A stretch of DNA of 64,000 bases, taken from Mixophyes australis. Lineage: Eukaryota; Chordata; Amphibia; Anura; Limnodynastidae. This document shows positions 10,500 through 22,639 of this stretch, piece by piece (position 1 is the first letter of the stretch; the number at the start of each line of letters is the position of its first letter). The translations under genes and the position numbers were made by a program. The notes under the pieces are model-generated. The model saw only the letters and a program-made list of their open reading frames with translations. It ran no database searches and was not told where the DNA came from. Where the stretch lies: the NCBI GenBank assembly GCA_036250195.1, contig JAVHZZ010000003.1, forward strand, positions 88,800,418 to 88,864,417. The letters run 5' to 3'.

Positions 10500-12595
10500 G
10501 CCCAGTGGAAGTGGACCCTTAAATAGACCTGGTCAGACGTGGCCTATCTAATGCATCTACTAGGAGTACTAGCCCTGGAGTTTTGTACCATATCTCAAAA
10601 AAATTGTCTTACTCCAACCTCTCACTGAATTGCTAAAGTCCATTGTCATAAATATAATCAGGGCTGGTTACATATTAGGCTGACTTGAGCTGTGAGGATT
10701 TTTTTTAAGTTTTTAACCTCTTGAGTGCGAAGGATTTTTCTCATCCCTGTGCTGAGCCTGCTTAATAAACAGAGGTAGTATTATTCGGAAGAGGGCACTT
10801 TCCTCTTATATATAGGGTATTCCTATGGGATTATACACGTCAGGAATATGGAGATAGAGGCTCAAAAAGAGCCTCCCCCTATTACTGGCATTTCTCATAG
10901 GTTTTAACAGGCTTTATGTGCTTTCCTTTAACATTATAGGAAAATCCACAGATCATAGTAAGGATGGAAATGTTTGTTTTCTTAACCTCTTAATAAGTGG
11001 GACTTCCTTAGCACTTTAGGGATCATGTAGAGGATGTCCCACTCGCTCTTGATACTCAAGGGGTTAATAGACACCGATTTCACTGCTTATGCAGCTGTAC
11101 AATAGATGGCCCTGTGTAGAGGCGGAGCAGGGGATTAAAGGACAGGTGGGAAATTCTCCACAGTCATTTCAATTGTGTTTATTAGGAGCTGCAGTCAATG
11201 TTGATTTTTTTATGGCTGACCAAGCAAATTAGTTGACTGAGCTCTCTACTGCATATGGTGAATTCTGACCCAATAGACAATTCCAATCATGCTTATTGGT
11301 GTGCTGACTGGTGATTAGTGCTGGACATTCACCAATGCAAGTTTTGGGGCTCCCATCTGCTAATTGGTGAATCGCTGTATTGTATATCGGTTGCTAAAAT
11401 GCTGTCTGAATTTTATATAGCTCACTAAAAATGCTTTCTTTATTGCACAAAGCTCACCCAGCGCAGAATGTATTAGTGAAGGTTATTCATACCCCCCACA
11501 TTAATACCTCCAAATAGCCAATTATATATCTACATAGCCAATCATAGTGGATTTTTCACACTCTAGCCAATCAAAGCAAAGCTGCTCTGATTGGTTGCTA
11601 GTGGACTGGCCCCTGTGCTGTCATTTGTGTTGTTGCTACTCATGAAGCAATTCGCTCTTGGTCAAATACATATTTTTTATTTGTTTTTCAGTTGCATTAA
11701 TGAACATAATAAACTTATTGTGGCATTTGCCCATAGAGTTAGTCCCCACACATTAGCTTTAACAAGACCAGGCTATTATTTTTTATTTTACCCGCTAGTC
11801 CTCATCATCATGACAATAACCAGAGTATCAAGTATGTGGCAGATACTCAGACATTAGCCAGGTCAGCACACACATTGGATAGACAGATATAACAGGGTCA
11901 GCGCTCATAGCAGGTAGTCAGGGTTGTACATAGTAGCAGAAAATCCAACAGGAACACATCCAGAAGGAGAGCAAACAAATTAATCAAGTAAACGTTTATT
12001 CAGGAATTGACTATTTATAGATCAAAACAGGAAACAGGAACCAATATGGATTGGTATGAGGTATCATTGTCCATTTTGGTTAAGGGCAATCGAAGAGCAT
12101 GTTGCAGCCTCTAACAGTTGGAGATGTAAATGTCAGATCATATTCATAACAAGTGTACTTGTCATTGAACACTGACTAGTGTAGTACTTGATGATGGCTC
12201 TTGAAATATCAATTGTTCATATATTTATTTGGCTGTGTAAAACCACAACCACATTATAGAAGCCACACCCACATTGTTTTGCCACCCCAATATTTAATTG
12301 TGGCGTATTGCTACAAGATGCTGGGCTACTTGTATTTGCATCCCAGGCAAAAACATGCCAGCTTCCCCCTGAAAATGGATAGGCTGCCACCTCAGAATAC
12401 ATTTTGGTGCAGAGCACAAAATTACTGCCACCACTGTGTGTAGGCGATGAGCCAAACCAAATCCCTTCTTTTGATTGAAAAATCAATTCAAATTATTGAA
12501 GTAATAAAAATGTAATTTTCTTCTGCATAAATCAAACTAACACAATCACCACTATTTAGTGACTCGTGGCACAGGAATACATTGAGTAACACACT
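10500..12595. other. no gene recognised
   Basis: Low-complexity to unique AT-rich sequence. Repeated phrases shared with 21935-22030 (TTTTAAGTTTTTAACCT) suggest old interspersed repeat. No splice-competent coding frame was noticed. Confidence 0.45.
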
Positions 12596-12596
12596 T

Positions 12597-12714
12597 AAGG
12601 GTAGATTAATCAAAACTAGTGCGTTCTAGAAAATGATAGCTAGAATCTGATTGGTTGCTATGGGCAACACCTACACTTTCCCTTTTTAAAAAGGTTTGAT
12701 AAATGTACCCCTTA
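12597..12714. mobile_element. short MITE with AAGGGGTA termini
   Basis: The ends AAGGGTAGATTAATCAAA and TTTGATAAATGTACCCCTT are inverted repeats. The interior AATCTGATTGGTTGCTATGG is shared with the hairpin element at 33352-33520. A PIF/Harbinger-like 3-bp target is possible but not certain. Confidence 0.55.
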
Positions 12715-14539
12715 GACAGAAACACAACTTACTTAAACATGGACACTGCAAGGTTGTAGAGGGAAAACACTGCATTGCCCCTTTTTATAGAATACATATG
12801 TGTGCTTTGTACTGGGAAGCATCAATGTATATGGAAAAATGAGCTATAGAAAGCGACAATGGACAGTGGATAGCTTTCACTTTGCTACATTACATAAATA
12901 GCCCTCACATACATTAATAGCCCACATTAGCCCCCAATTACATAAACAGCTCCCTCCAGCACCTGCATTACATTAATACCCCTACACATATATACTTTAC
13001 AGCTCACCACCACACTTACCTGCTAGGCTGCTTTGAATAAGATTATGTGGGTGGTACACTGTTTGTCTACTTCCAGCAATAGTCTCTGCACATATGAGTA
13101 GCAATCACCAGCCACATATGTACTGAAGCTGAAGCGATGGCCCACAAGCATGGTAGGGAAGGGGAGGAACAAGAGAAGAGATGTGACAATTAGGAGCAGG
13201 AGGTGAGGAAGGGGTGGAGCATAATGGAAGTGAGGAGAAGAAATTGAGGTCAAAATAGGGGGCTGATGCTTGTTGTTAGCAGAACATTTTATGTGGTAGC
13301 TAGTCCCTAGGAGGAGCCAGATATTTGGAAAGTCCCCTAATCCATGGCCAGGCCAGATAAGCTTGTACTGGCAAAACCAGGGCCCTGGACTGCCCTCACA
13401 CTCATGTCAGTACTACTATTTGTGCATTGTGGGTCCATAAGCCAAAGGGCTGGTGCGAGGTCCCCTTAATTCATGGGTTCATTTTCAATTTGTGTAAGGT
13501 TTAACAACCAAGATTGCAGGTTAAACTTAGGTGGTTATAATTCATATAGTTTGACATACAGTTTTGCCTTTGATACATTGCATGATTTGCAAACCACAAA
13601 AAAAAAACTACACTTTGATATACAGCGGGACAAAACTCTTAAAGCCTGATCAATGTAAATCCTAGAGACCAAGGTCCTCATGCAAAGTTGAATGCACTTT
13701 ACGTAAAAAAATGCAGGTGTAAAATGTGTATGCTATGTCAGATGTATCTAAAGTCTGCAATAGTCATGTATGCACCAGGTTGATGTCCATTTCTGCATAT
13801 GTGGCCAGCACAAGATATGGCTGTGTGTAGAGTCAGACCAGGGCATATGCCACAGAGAGTATGCCACTTAATTTCTCAATGAAGATAGCTTATAGGAGCT
13901 AGTGGAGAGTTGATACATTATTGTCCCCTATGTGTTTAACGTTTCCATACAAGATATTGTGCAAAGTAGAGAATGTCAACAGTGTGTATGATTTAGGTAG
14001 TGTTTCTTAGAGTACTGCTTGTCATTGGACTAATACTGTGTACTTTGCTGGACGCCCTTACAATTCATTAATGACCTAACACACCCTACAATCAATTATG
14101 CATATCTTTACTGTGCACTATAAGATTGCTGTTGTTCACCTTGTGGAAGCCAATTGTATAGCTTTAAGACAAAATATTTTTCTTATAGTGTGTGTTTGCA
14201 TTGTTAGTACTAACAAGTGCTCATTTCACTTAAGCAATAAAATAGACATTATTTACAAACACCCTTACACCTGTCATCTTACCATGTTTAAGTGCAACTG
14301 GAGTCTTCTGCTCCTTTAGCCTATGAGAAGCAGCTAGATAATGTTGGTGATCATCATCATCATCAGTGTGTATTGTGCCAGCTCTCCAGCCCCCACATGA
14401 GATATGTTCCTGACAGGCGTATATGTGTCTACGTCCAGATCTACCTCTGTCGCATTTAGAACAACAAGTCCTAACTGTACTCAGACTGTATTTACATGCC
14501 CCTTCCCTTCCCTGTTCCTCCTCTCTAAGCGAAGTGTGA
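12715..14539. other. no gene recognised
   Basis: No coding exon, RNA gene or clear repeat border was identified. Short frames here lack any family motif. Confidence 0.45.
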
Positions 14540-14547
14540 AATGCAAC

Positions 14548-14866
14548 CAGGGGCGGATCTAGAAAAATGCTGTACCCGGGGCGATTTAGGGGGGGGGCGA
14601 TTTAGGCCCCGCCCCTTTCTAGCATCTTAGGCTGCCGACGGCTGTACACTATGTGCAGGTCCGTCCAGCCGTGACAGGCAGGGACAGTGTGCTGCCCGGC
14701 TGCTCTGATTGTGTTTTAAAGTTTAAACACAGTCAGAGCAGCCGGGCAGCACACTGTCCCTGCCTGTCACGGCTGGACGGACCTGCACATACTGTGCAGC
14801 CGTCGGCAGCAAGTGTCTGCTAGGGGGGGCGATCACCCCGATCGCCCCCCCCTGGATCCGCCACTG
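14548..14866. mobile_element. hAT-type MITE, CAGGGGCGGATCTAG family
   Basis: Termini CAGGGGCGGATCTAG and CTGGATCCGCCACTG are inverted. Perfect 8-bp duplications AATGCAAC flank it (14540-14547 and 14867-14874). The interior is a long hairpin (arms about 90 nt) around GTTTTAAAGTTTAAACACAG with CTGCCCGGCTGCTCTGA arms. A second copy lies at 62861-63193. Confidence 0.88.
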
Positions 14867-15139
14867 AATGCAACTGAATTTGTATATGGACATAAGCTTA
14901 CGTATTTTTTTATTACGCATAAAAACATGCATACGTCCAACTCAACATGAGTTTAGAGGTAATGTAAAGAAACCGGAGATCCAAGGAATCAGAACAGAAG
15001 ATAGATTCAAAAAAGATAGTCTAACTTAATATCAAACTGATTACAGAAAGCAAGCAAACACCTAACCAGTGGTAGTCATATTTCCATGGTGAAAATACTG
15101 ACGGAGATAATACTGACACCAAAATTCTGACAGTGTAAA

Positions 15140-15480
15140 TATTGACATAGTACTACAAGCACCAGCATGCCCAGACTGTTTGTGGCAGCCTGGGGTTGCT
15201 GAGACCTGTAGTTCACCAATGTAATAGTGGTTCATTCGCTTATTTCTTTTTTACACATTTATTACCCCACACCCATCGCCGAGGGTTGTGGGAATAGCAA
15301 TTTTTTTACAGACCCCAACTCCATAGGGGATCCAGCCCCATGCTAAACAGCCTGGGACTGGTTGTCATCATGGCAGGGGGACCCTAACATAATACTTACA
15401 TGACATGAATGTCTGCCGGGTCCGTGCATCGGTGCTTTAAGAGGAGTTGCGCTTAAAAGTGACATCATTTTCAACAGTCG
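15140..15480. repeat. unclassified interspersed repeat
   Basis: TACTACAAGCACCAGCATGCCC, GACCTGTAGTTCACCA and the following CCCCACACCCATCGCC block also occur at 41985-42260 in the same order, so this is a dispersed family. Confidence 0.55.
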
Positions 15481-15959
15481 CCAACAAATCGGGTCATGAA
15501 ATGACTGCATCTGTGTAATGGTAAGTCAATCTTTTTTTCAGGTCAGGGTATGAGTGTTTGGATTTCATATGTTGTTCTAATCACTGAAAACCATCTATGG
15601 CAACAGCTTCCTTTGCTGGTTATTGTTTACTGCTCTCCCTCCCCTCATAGCCAACACAGACATCCACTCTCTGTGATGAGAAGGCACGGTATGTCTGAGA
15701 AGTATCTACATTTTTTTATGAGAATATCTTTCATTTGTAGAAATTATTATTTTAAGTTTATATTAAAGGGCAAAGGAGCCTGGTTGGCTCCATCCCCAAA
15801 TATTAATACTAATCATTTTCTTATTTGGGACAAATTTAAAAAAATGATTTAATGAAATACATTTATACCCTTTAAGTGGTCTGAATTATATTTTTATATA
15901 TGGTGTTTATGTGTTTTACATAAAAGTAATGGTGAGTGTTAGATGATTGGCCGGCACCA

Positions 15960-16017
15960 AATATTGACTTGAAAAAGACCCCAGTTAGTGGGTTGAAATG
16001 CGTTGGCCGTATGATAG
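15960..16017. repeat. retroelement-associated motif
   Basis: GACTTGAAAAAGACCCCAGTTAGTGGGTTGAAATGCGTTGG resembles the "gaagaccc...gaaacgcgttgg" phrase common in amphibian interspersed repeats. The element cannot be delimited. Confidence 0.3.
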
Positions 16018-16320
16018 CATACCTCCCAACTGTCCTAATTTAGGAGGGACGGTCCCGATTGCTCTGTCCCGCCATCCCAAACGGGACAGATTTGTACCGA
16101 TTGGTGGGAAAGTTGGGAGGTTTTCTGTTCACTGCTGCTCTGCATGCCATGAATGGGTGCCGGAATGGTGTTTGGAGGGAGTACAGGTTAGCATAGCACT
16201 TCAAAAGTGTTAGGCATGCCCTGGGGATGTAGCTACGCCCCCATTGTGCCATAATCATGCCCCAATTGTTCAGTGGCCACCACCTGTCCCACTGCCAAAG
16301 AAACTAATGTTGGGTGGTAT
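16018..16320. mobile_element. MITE with CATACCTCCCAAC termini
   Basis: It opens CATACCTCCCAAC and closes GTTGGGTGGTAT. An internal inverted pair of GGGACGGTCCCGATT and ACGGGACAGA sequences is present. The flanks TATGATAG and TTAATAG are similar but not identical. Termini relate to the CATACTTGCCAAC family below. Confidence 0.55.
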
Positions 16321-17334
16321 TTAATAGGGTTGTAAACAAGTGAACCCTCATGTCACCTGTTTATTCTGAGACTGCAATTTAAACATCCGAATGCTGACAT
16401 GCCTACGAGACTCTGCTAGTAGTGATTTTGCTTGCACCCTATGAGGATTAATATCATGTAAATTATACATTATACCTACAGTATGAGAGCAGTTTTATGT
16501 ATGACATATTAAACAGCGTTTTTAGGGCTATTATGCCAGAATCAGCTTCTGTTCTGTTTTGTTTTATATGAACATTGAGTATTATCACGTAAAGGATTTT
16601 GAGAAGACAGGCGCCCAAGAGAGACTAGTAGCCACAGCTGAATGTTTTGTGTTGTCTTGAAGCGATTAACCCTGCTTGTATATAGTAAGTGCAATCACAA
16701 GAGGGGCTGGTGATACACAAGAATATCATATTAACACAAGGGAAAAAGTACAACACAAAGTGGTAATGAGATAAATCTTTAGAATTCGCTCCAATAATTT
16801 AAATCTAAAGTAGAATATTAGTGGTGGATGGGCTCAGAAATATTATGAAATACTACAATATATTATTTTTCCATTTTATTTTCATATGTGCATGATTTTA
16901 CTAGAGCTCTTCTAAATACTCATTGATCTATTTATTGACTTCTAAATTTCCATACTGTCCCTTCTAAATTTCCACTTCGACCTCTGAATCAGATCATATT
17001 ACATAGTGTTCCACTGACACACCTGTAAGATATAACTCACAGGCAGAAAAAACTTTTGCTCCAAGCCATACAATAAAAGTTATCTGGAAACATGAAGGTG
17101 TGATTACAGATATGAATACACTTGTATACATTGTGAACAGCCTGGACATGGAAAATATAGTCCTATTATGTTCCATTACAGGTGGAAATGTGTCATTGTG
17201 TAGCATTACCAAAGTCCTTCAGTCCTTCTTGAGTTTCCACATTCCTATCTGTGAGTCAATACAGGTAGAATACTGCAGCTGTACCTCTAACTACCTTATT
17301 TCCATACAGTGAAGTTGTGTAATTTCACTGTCAT

Positions 17335-17520
17335 TATCATAATCATTTATTTATATAGCGCCACTAATTCCACAGCGCTGTACAGATAATTTGTCACTCA
17401 CATCAGTCAATGCCACATTGGAGCTTACAGTCTAAATTCCTTAATACACACAGACAGACACACAGACCAGGGACAATTTTGATTGCAGCCAATTAACCTA
17501 CTAGTATGTTTTTGTGTGTG
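17335..17520 (-). mobile_element. V-SINE-like element, 3' portion
   Basis: On the minus strand it ends GCGCTATATAAATAAATGAT. It shares the tail and part of the body (ACAGTCTAAATTCC, AATTAACCTACTAGTATGTTT) with the fuller copy at 19633-20031, but lacks the tRNA-like head. Confidence 0.75.
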
Positions 17521-17558
17521 AATATTAACAGAATATTATCAGCAGGCAAAGATAAACT

Positions 17559-17939
17559 CAGGGACGCACGCAGGATTTTTAGGGAGGGGTTTCCTCCCCC
17601 CACCCAACCCCCCCCCCCCCAAAAAAAAAACCAGAGAGAGCTGCTGCGCATGTTCCCGCATGCGCTGCAGCTCCTTTTCGCCAGCACTGTACTATACAGC
17701 AGCCGCGGGGCTGTCAAAGAAGCGTCCGCGGCGGTGCTGTATACAATACAGCACCGCCGCAGCACCGCCGCAGACGCTTCTTAGACAGCGCCGCGGCTGC
17801 TGTATAGGACAGCGATGGCGAAATGGAGCTGCTGCGCATGCGCGGGCGCATGCACAGCAGCTCTCTCTCGTGTTTTTTTTTGTTTTTTTTCGGTCGGCGG
17901 GGAGAAACCCCACCCCCGACAATTCTCCGTGCGCCCCTG
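17559..17939. mobile_element. hAT-like MITE, CAGGGGCGCACGCAGG family
   Basis: Ends CAGGGACGCACGCAGG and CGTGCGCCCCTG. The core is a near-perfect inverted repeat with CTATACAGCAGCCGCGG and CCGCGGCTGCTGTATAG arms around tandem GCACCGCCGC. Long C- and A-runs mark the left part. Related copies are at 42691 and 47383. No clear duplication was found at this copy. Confidence 0.72.
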
Positions 17940-17941
17940 CA

Positions 17942-18182
17942 AACCATACACAGAACCCTTGTGACCGCCACACAATACCTAAAGTTCCCTTGTGACCGCC
18001 ACAGAATACAGTGGGCACCCTTGTAAATGTCCCAGAATACAGAGGGCACCGTTGTGACTGCCACACAACACAGAGGGCACCCTTGTGACCACCACAAAAT
18101 AGAGGGCACCCTTGTGACTGCCACTCAATACAGAGGGCATCCTTGTGACCTCCACACAATACATAGGGCTATCTTGTGACCA
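17942..18182. repeat. minisatellite, about eight 30-bp units
   Basis: Degenerate units of CCCTTGTGACCGCCACACAA and TACAGAGGGCA begin almost at the right border of the preceding MITE. Open frames of 136-155 codons on the minus strand run through this array and the MITE and are artefacts. Confidence 0.85.
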
Positions 18183-18544
18183 TTAACTCAAGTACTTAAA
18201 GCCAGATCCAGATAAAATTGCGGCACCAAATCATGAGATAATGTGAAAAAAAAAAAATTGGCATGTTGCAGGAATCTTGTCACCGTATTGCTTTTTGTAT
18301 AGAAATCTCTGACTTTTAACAAGGTTCTCAGCAGAATGAAGCATTGGAAAGTTTGATTGTTTTTTTCTGTGCTTTGTTTTGGTTGTTCTAACCCTATCAA
18401 TTCACAGTCAACTGGACAGACTGAGAAAACCTTTGAACTTACAAGGAGAGAACATCACTTTTTCGCCATAGTGGAACACATATATACAGATGATCGCACT
18501 GCATGTTGCCAATTACAGCTAAAGTGAATTTTATCCTTTACATC

Positions 18545-19310
18545 CCACAATGCCATATACCTGCATAAACACACAAGCAATATCACACAAACACACACAA
18601 TACCATATGCAGTACCTACATTCACAATACCATATACATGTACACACACACACACACATATACACAGTGCCATATACACACACACATACAATCATAATGC
18701 CATATACCTACATACCCAATACCATTTGCATACATACACACACACAATGCCATAAACATACACACATGCACACACACATGATCAATGCCCTATACATAAA
18801 CACGCACAATGCCATATACACTTACACACACTGCCATATAGCTACAATAACACACTGTCATATACACATACACAATGGCATATACATACACACACAATGT
18901 CATATACATCATACTTGCCAACTCTCCCGGAATGTCCGGGAGACTCCCGCATTTTGCGAGAGTCTCCCGGACTCCCGGGCGAGTGTGGCAATCTCCCGAA
19001 TTCTGCCCACTTCCTAGTGAAGTGGGCAGAATTAGATCCCAAACGCCGCGATTCCCGATGAATCGCGGCGTTTAGCCCCGCCCCCCGCTGTCAAATGACG
19101 CAATTTGCGTCATGACGTCACAGGGGGCGGGGCCGAAATGACGCGATTTTGGCCGCCCCGCCCCCTCACGCCCCCCTCCACTGGCTGGCTCCCGGAAGAG
19201 AGCTGAAGAAAGTAGGTAAGTATGATATACATATACACAAATAATGCCATACACATACACACACACCAACACAATACCATATACATACTTAATGCCATAT
19301 ACACACAAAA
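18545..19310. repeat. CA-rich satellite-like array, interrupted by a MITE
   Basis: Imperfect tandem units of ACACACAATGCCATATACAC occupy 18545-18909 and continue at 19225-19310. The element at 18910-19224 sits inside. The 155-codon frame here is repeat-derived. Confidence 0.85.
18910..19224. mobile_element. hAT-like MITE, CATACTTGCCAAC family
   Basis: It starts CATACTTGCCAACTCTCCCG and ends GTAGGTAAGTATG. Perfect 8-bp duplications ATATACAT flank it (18902-18909, 19225-19232). The interior has stacked hairpins: TCCGGGAGACTCCCGCA..., GCCCACTTCC/GGAAGTGGGC-like arms, CGCCGCGATT/AATCGCGGCG, and TGACGCAATTTGCGTCA. Other copies lie at 34915, 37472 and, diverged, 39698. Confidence 0.88.
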
Positions 19311-19379
19311 ATAATGTACATTCCACTATTAGGAATAAGACGAGAAAGTTTGAACAGGATTGGTTAAATATTCTCAATA

Positions 19380-20470
19380 CTTTTTTTTCTCTTCAATGAA
19401 ATTAATCGTTGAAGAGAGAAGTACTAATCTAAGACAATTAGAGGAAGAAATCAATATACTGCAAACAATGATAAAACCATTCTCAGATTTAGATGATTAT
19501 CAGAGACTGGAAACGAGGATAATTACAAAATGAAAAAAAGAAGACAGATTAGTCAGAAATATTTGAGAGAGAAAAATATTATTAAAAACTAAATGTTTAA
19601 TGGCCAGATATGATTGGGTCAAGAAGAAAAAATACTCATCATCATCATCATCATCATTTATTTATTTATATAGCGCCACTAAATCCGCAGCACTGTGCAG
19701 AGAACTCATTCACATCAGTCCCTGCCCCATTGGAGCTTACAGTCTATATTCCCTAATATAGACACACACTTACACACAGACACAGACAGACAGAGAGGGA
19801 GACAGACAGAGATGAAGACATACAGACAGAGAGGGAGAGGCTAGGGTCAATTTTGATAGCAGCCAATTAACCTACCAGTATGTTTTTGGAGTGTGGGAGG
19901 AAACCCGAGCACCCAGAGGAAACCCACGCAAACACAGGGAGAACATACAAACTCCACACAGATAAGGCCATGTTAGGGAATCAAACTCATGACCCTGGTG
20001 CTTTGAGGCAGGAGTGCTAACCACTAGGCGAAGACTATCATAGAGAGATTAGAGAATAAGAAAGGAATACCTAGGAACAAGGAGTTTTGGACACGAGATG
20101 AAAATAAAAAGAACAGAGATTGGAATGATAAAAATCATTCTAAATTTATGAAAATAAATCAACCTTACTCTAAAAACTTAGGTTTAGATCAAGATTGTGG
20201 GAGACAAAAAAGAAGAGCATATAATTCTTCCATATTTAGAGAGGAAGAGACCAAAAATGATTTTTGTGAGGATAAAATATTCTAAATGATTTAAATGAGG
20301 CTTTTCCTTGTTTTTCCAATAATAGAGACTACTTGTTAAGTTGTCACCGAACGAAAAACATTTTTTTAGATTACAGAGAAAGGAGAACAAGGGAAAAGTA
20401 ATACTATCAGGTAAATCGAAATATCTTAAGAGATGGGAGGAAACACAAACTCTTGATTCCAAACATTGAG
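19380..20470 (+). pseudogene. retroelement coiled-coil ORF fragment, possibly Penelope-like (tentative)
   Basis: The left part reads KLIVEERSTNLRQLEEEINILQTMIKPFSDLDDYQRLETRI and ends in a Lys run, KKKKY; after the SINE the frame resumes DYHRE. A coiled coil followed by K..K..RD..DY is typical of the region upstream of reverse transcriptase in amphibian Penelope-like elements. Many stops occur, no RT domain was found, and the class is uncertain. Confidence 0.33.
19633..20031 (-). mobile_element. full-length V-SINE-like element
   Basis: Read on the minus strand it has a tRNA-like head (A-box-like TGGTTAGCAC, B-box-like GAGTTTGATTCC, about 19970-20031). Then comes the conserved central block GTGGAGTTTGTATGTTCTCC ... 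GGGTTTCCTCCCACACTCCA of V-SINEs, a CAGACAGA microsatellite, and a LINE-derived tail, AGTGGCGCTATATAAATAAA, ending in (TGA)n. It interrupts the retroelement ORF fragment of 19380-20470. Confidence 0.82.
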
Positions 20471-20832
20471 ACTTAGATTTTAAAATTTTGGTGCCTGTTT
20501 GGTGTATATTTGCTCATAAGTTTATTTTTTGCTTTTTTCTACAGTTGATACGTTATGCGCCTGATGTATACACTTATTTAATATTGTACATTTATGAATA
20601 GAGTGGAGTGGTGCTCAGAAGTATATTTGGGCAGCAATACAAAGGAAGCGTTTATAAGGAGTATAGTACATACTTGGTACTACATTTTCTAAAACAAACT
20701 GCAATCACATGAAAATTGGACATTTGCAGTCTATCCCAAACCTTAGGGCAACTCTGGTCTTATACATGTGTGATAAATCACTCACATTCGGGGCTGTATT
20801 TGGGACGTATGCAGCTCTAGGCAAATTAATAT

Positions 20833-21031
20833 TATCATCATCATCATCACTTATTTATATAGCGCCACTAATTCCGCAACGCTGTACAGAGAACTCATTC
20901 ACATCAGTGCCTGCCCCATTGGAGCTTACAGCATAAATTCCTAATATAGACACACACAGACATAGACAGACAGACAGGGATAGACTAGGGTCAATTTTAA
21001 TAGCAGCCAATTAACCTACCAGTATGTTTTC
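20833..21031 (-). mobile_element. V-SINE-like element, 5'-truncated
   Basis: Same tail and body as the 19633 copy, ending in (TGA)n on the minus strand. The head and central block are missing beyond AATTAACCTACCAGTATGTTT. Confidence 0.78.
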
Positions 21032-21351
21032 ACCCCATGTGGTAGATCTAAACACATTAACCACTAATTGTGAACAAGCCAAATAGGTAACACGATGAAT
21101 ATAGGATGCTCAGTATAAATTCCTATGAAACTGTCCCTTTAGGACTAGTACAATAAAGTTAAGGTACAGTAATACAGGAATATTTATTATTACTATTGGG
21201 CAAATAGGAGAAAACATTGGAAAAAATATTATTTCATTGTGTTTTAATAGCGGTAATATGAATAATAAAAGTACTGAATAAGAAATATATATATATATAT
21301 GGTAAAGTACTGTATGTAACATTCTCAGTAATCAGAAGATAACCAATTAAT

Positions 21352-21921
21352 TAGAGATGCTCACTGACCCCTGTGAACTGGTTTTGGATCTGGATTAGCT
21401 TCGTGTTTTGGTTTTGGTTTTGGCAAAACCACCCTCATGTGTTTTGGTTTTGGTTTTGGATTTTTTAGAAAAAAACCTAAAATTATGCTAAAATCACATA
21501 ATGTTGCGCTTTTTTCGATCCTACATTATTATTAACCTCAATAACACTAATTTCAAGTCATTTGCAGTCAATTTTGACCACCTCACAAGTCACAATATTA
21601 TTTTCATACACTTTCGGACAAATACAGCAGCGACCTGGCTGGATGCTAAGCGACAGAGCAATGTCACAAACACACGGCAGTTCCTACCACATCTAGGACA
21701 CATTGGCACACAGCAGTGGCAGAAAAGAAAAATGGGGGTTAGCCCTCCCTCCCACCCCTCGCTATGTTGGATCTTCAAAACTCGCGAGATCTGAGATCCG
21801 ACGACGTCTCAACGTTTTGCCTCGCTTTCAATTCCAAGGGTGCGCGACAGTAGCGAGCCGAACCGGATCCCGTAAGTTTGGGTGTGTTCGGTTCTCGAGG
21901 AACCCAGCCTGAGCATCTCTA
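21352..21921. mobile_element. hAT non-autonomous element, TAGAGATGCTCA family
   Basis: Termini TAGAGATGCTCACTGACCCC and GAGCATCTCTA. Flanks CAATTAAT (21344-21351) and CTATTAAT (21922-21929) match at 7 of 8. The left sub-terminal region is rich in GTTTTGGTTTTGG. It matches the left end of the decayed transposase-bearing element starting at 46904, and is related to 37953-39404. Confidence 0.85.
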
Positions 21922-22479
21922 CTATTAATAGGCTTTTAAGTTTTTAACCTTTGCTCATTAAGGGGCTCATGTGGAGTTGGACGTAAATCTGAGTTTTTAG
22001 CATTTAACACGTTTTACTGTTGCACATGTCCACAAAGCACTAGTTACGTTTGCAGCCAAGCGTCATGTGCTTATGGCCTCTTATGATTGAAGAGGCGGAG
22101 TGGGGGAAGGAGGGGGTTTGTAAGGGCGTGTTGGGGGAAATGCGACTTTTGTAGACTGAGACTCAGACGCATATGCTGGTGTTTGATCACTGGTGTGTGT
22201 TATAAATAGATATAGATGGCAATCAGCTTAGATTCCTCTGGCTCAACATACCCATAAGATGTGTCTTTTTTTTGTGCGATGCAATTTGTCTGCGTTTGAG
22301 TCGGAAATGTCTCAGTGATGTCAGTAGTAGCAACTTAATTCTCTTGATTGGTTCAGAGAAATTGGCTGTCTGCACTGGGTGCAGGTGACTACTTTAAAAC
22401 AGACAAATGGGCTTTTACCCCTTTTGCATGTTTTATCTGGAGATATATCAAATTAACTTTGTAAGTTGGAGGCCTATAC

Positions 22480-22628
22480 TAGGGGTAGGCAACCTGCGGC
22501 TCTCCAGGTGTTGTGAAACTACAAATCCCAGCATGCCTTGCCACCTATCTGCTGGTTATCTACTGGCAAAGAATGCTGGGACTTGTAGTTTCACAACACC
22601 TGGAGAGCCGCAGGTTGCCTAGCCCTGC
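22480..22628. mobile_element. 149-bp hAT-like hairpin MITE (GGCAACCTGCGGCTC type)
   Basis: The arms AGGGGTAGGCAACCTGCGGC and GCCGCAGGTTGCCTAGCCCT fold into one hairpin. The core GGTGTTGTGAAACTACAA is shared with the MITEs at 6028 and 31798. GCCTATAC occurs on both sides (22472-22479, 22629-22636). Confidence 0.82.
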
Positions 22629-22639
22629 GCCTATACAAA

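Noticed and set aside
17692..18159. 155- and 136-codon open frames on the minus strand
   Set aside because: They read through a CGG-rich MITE and a 30-bp minisatellite; the protein is repetitive and matches no family.
18550..19017. 155-codon His/Thr/Tyr-rich frame
   Set aside because: It encodes the CA/TA satellite-like array and ends in a MITE.
19965..20031. tRNA-like sequence with A- and B-box resemblance
   Set aside because: It is the head of a V-SINE-like element, without a foldable intact cloverleaf or 3' end.
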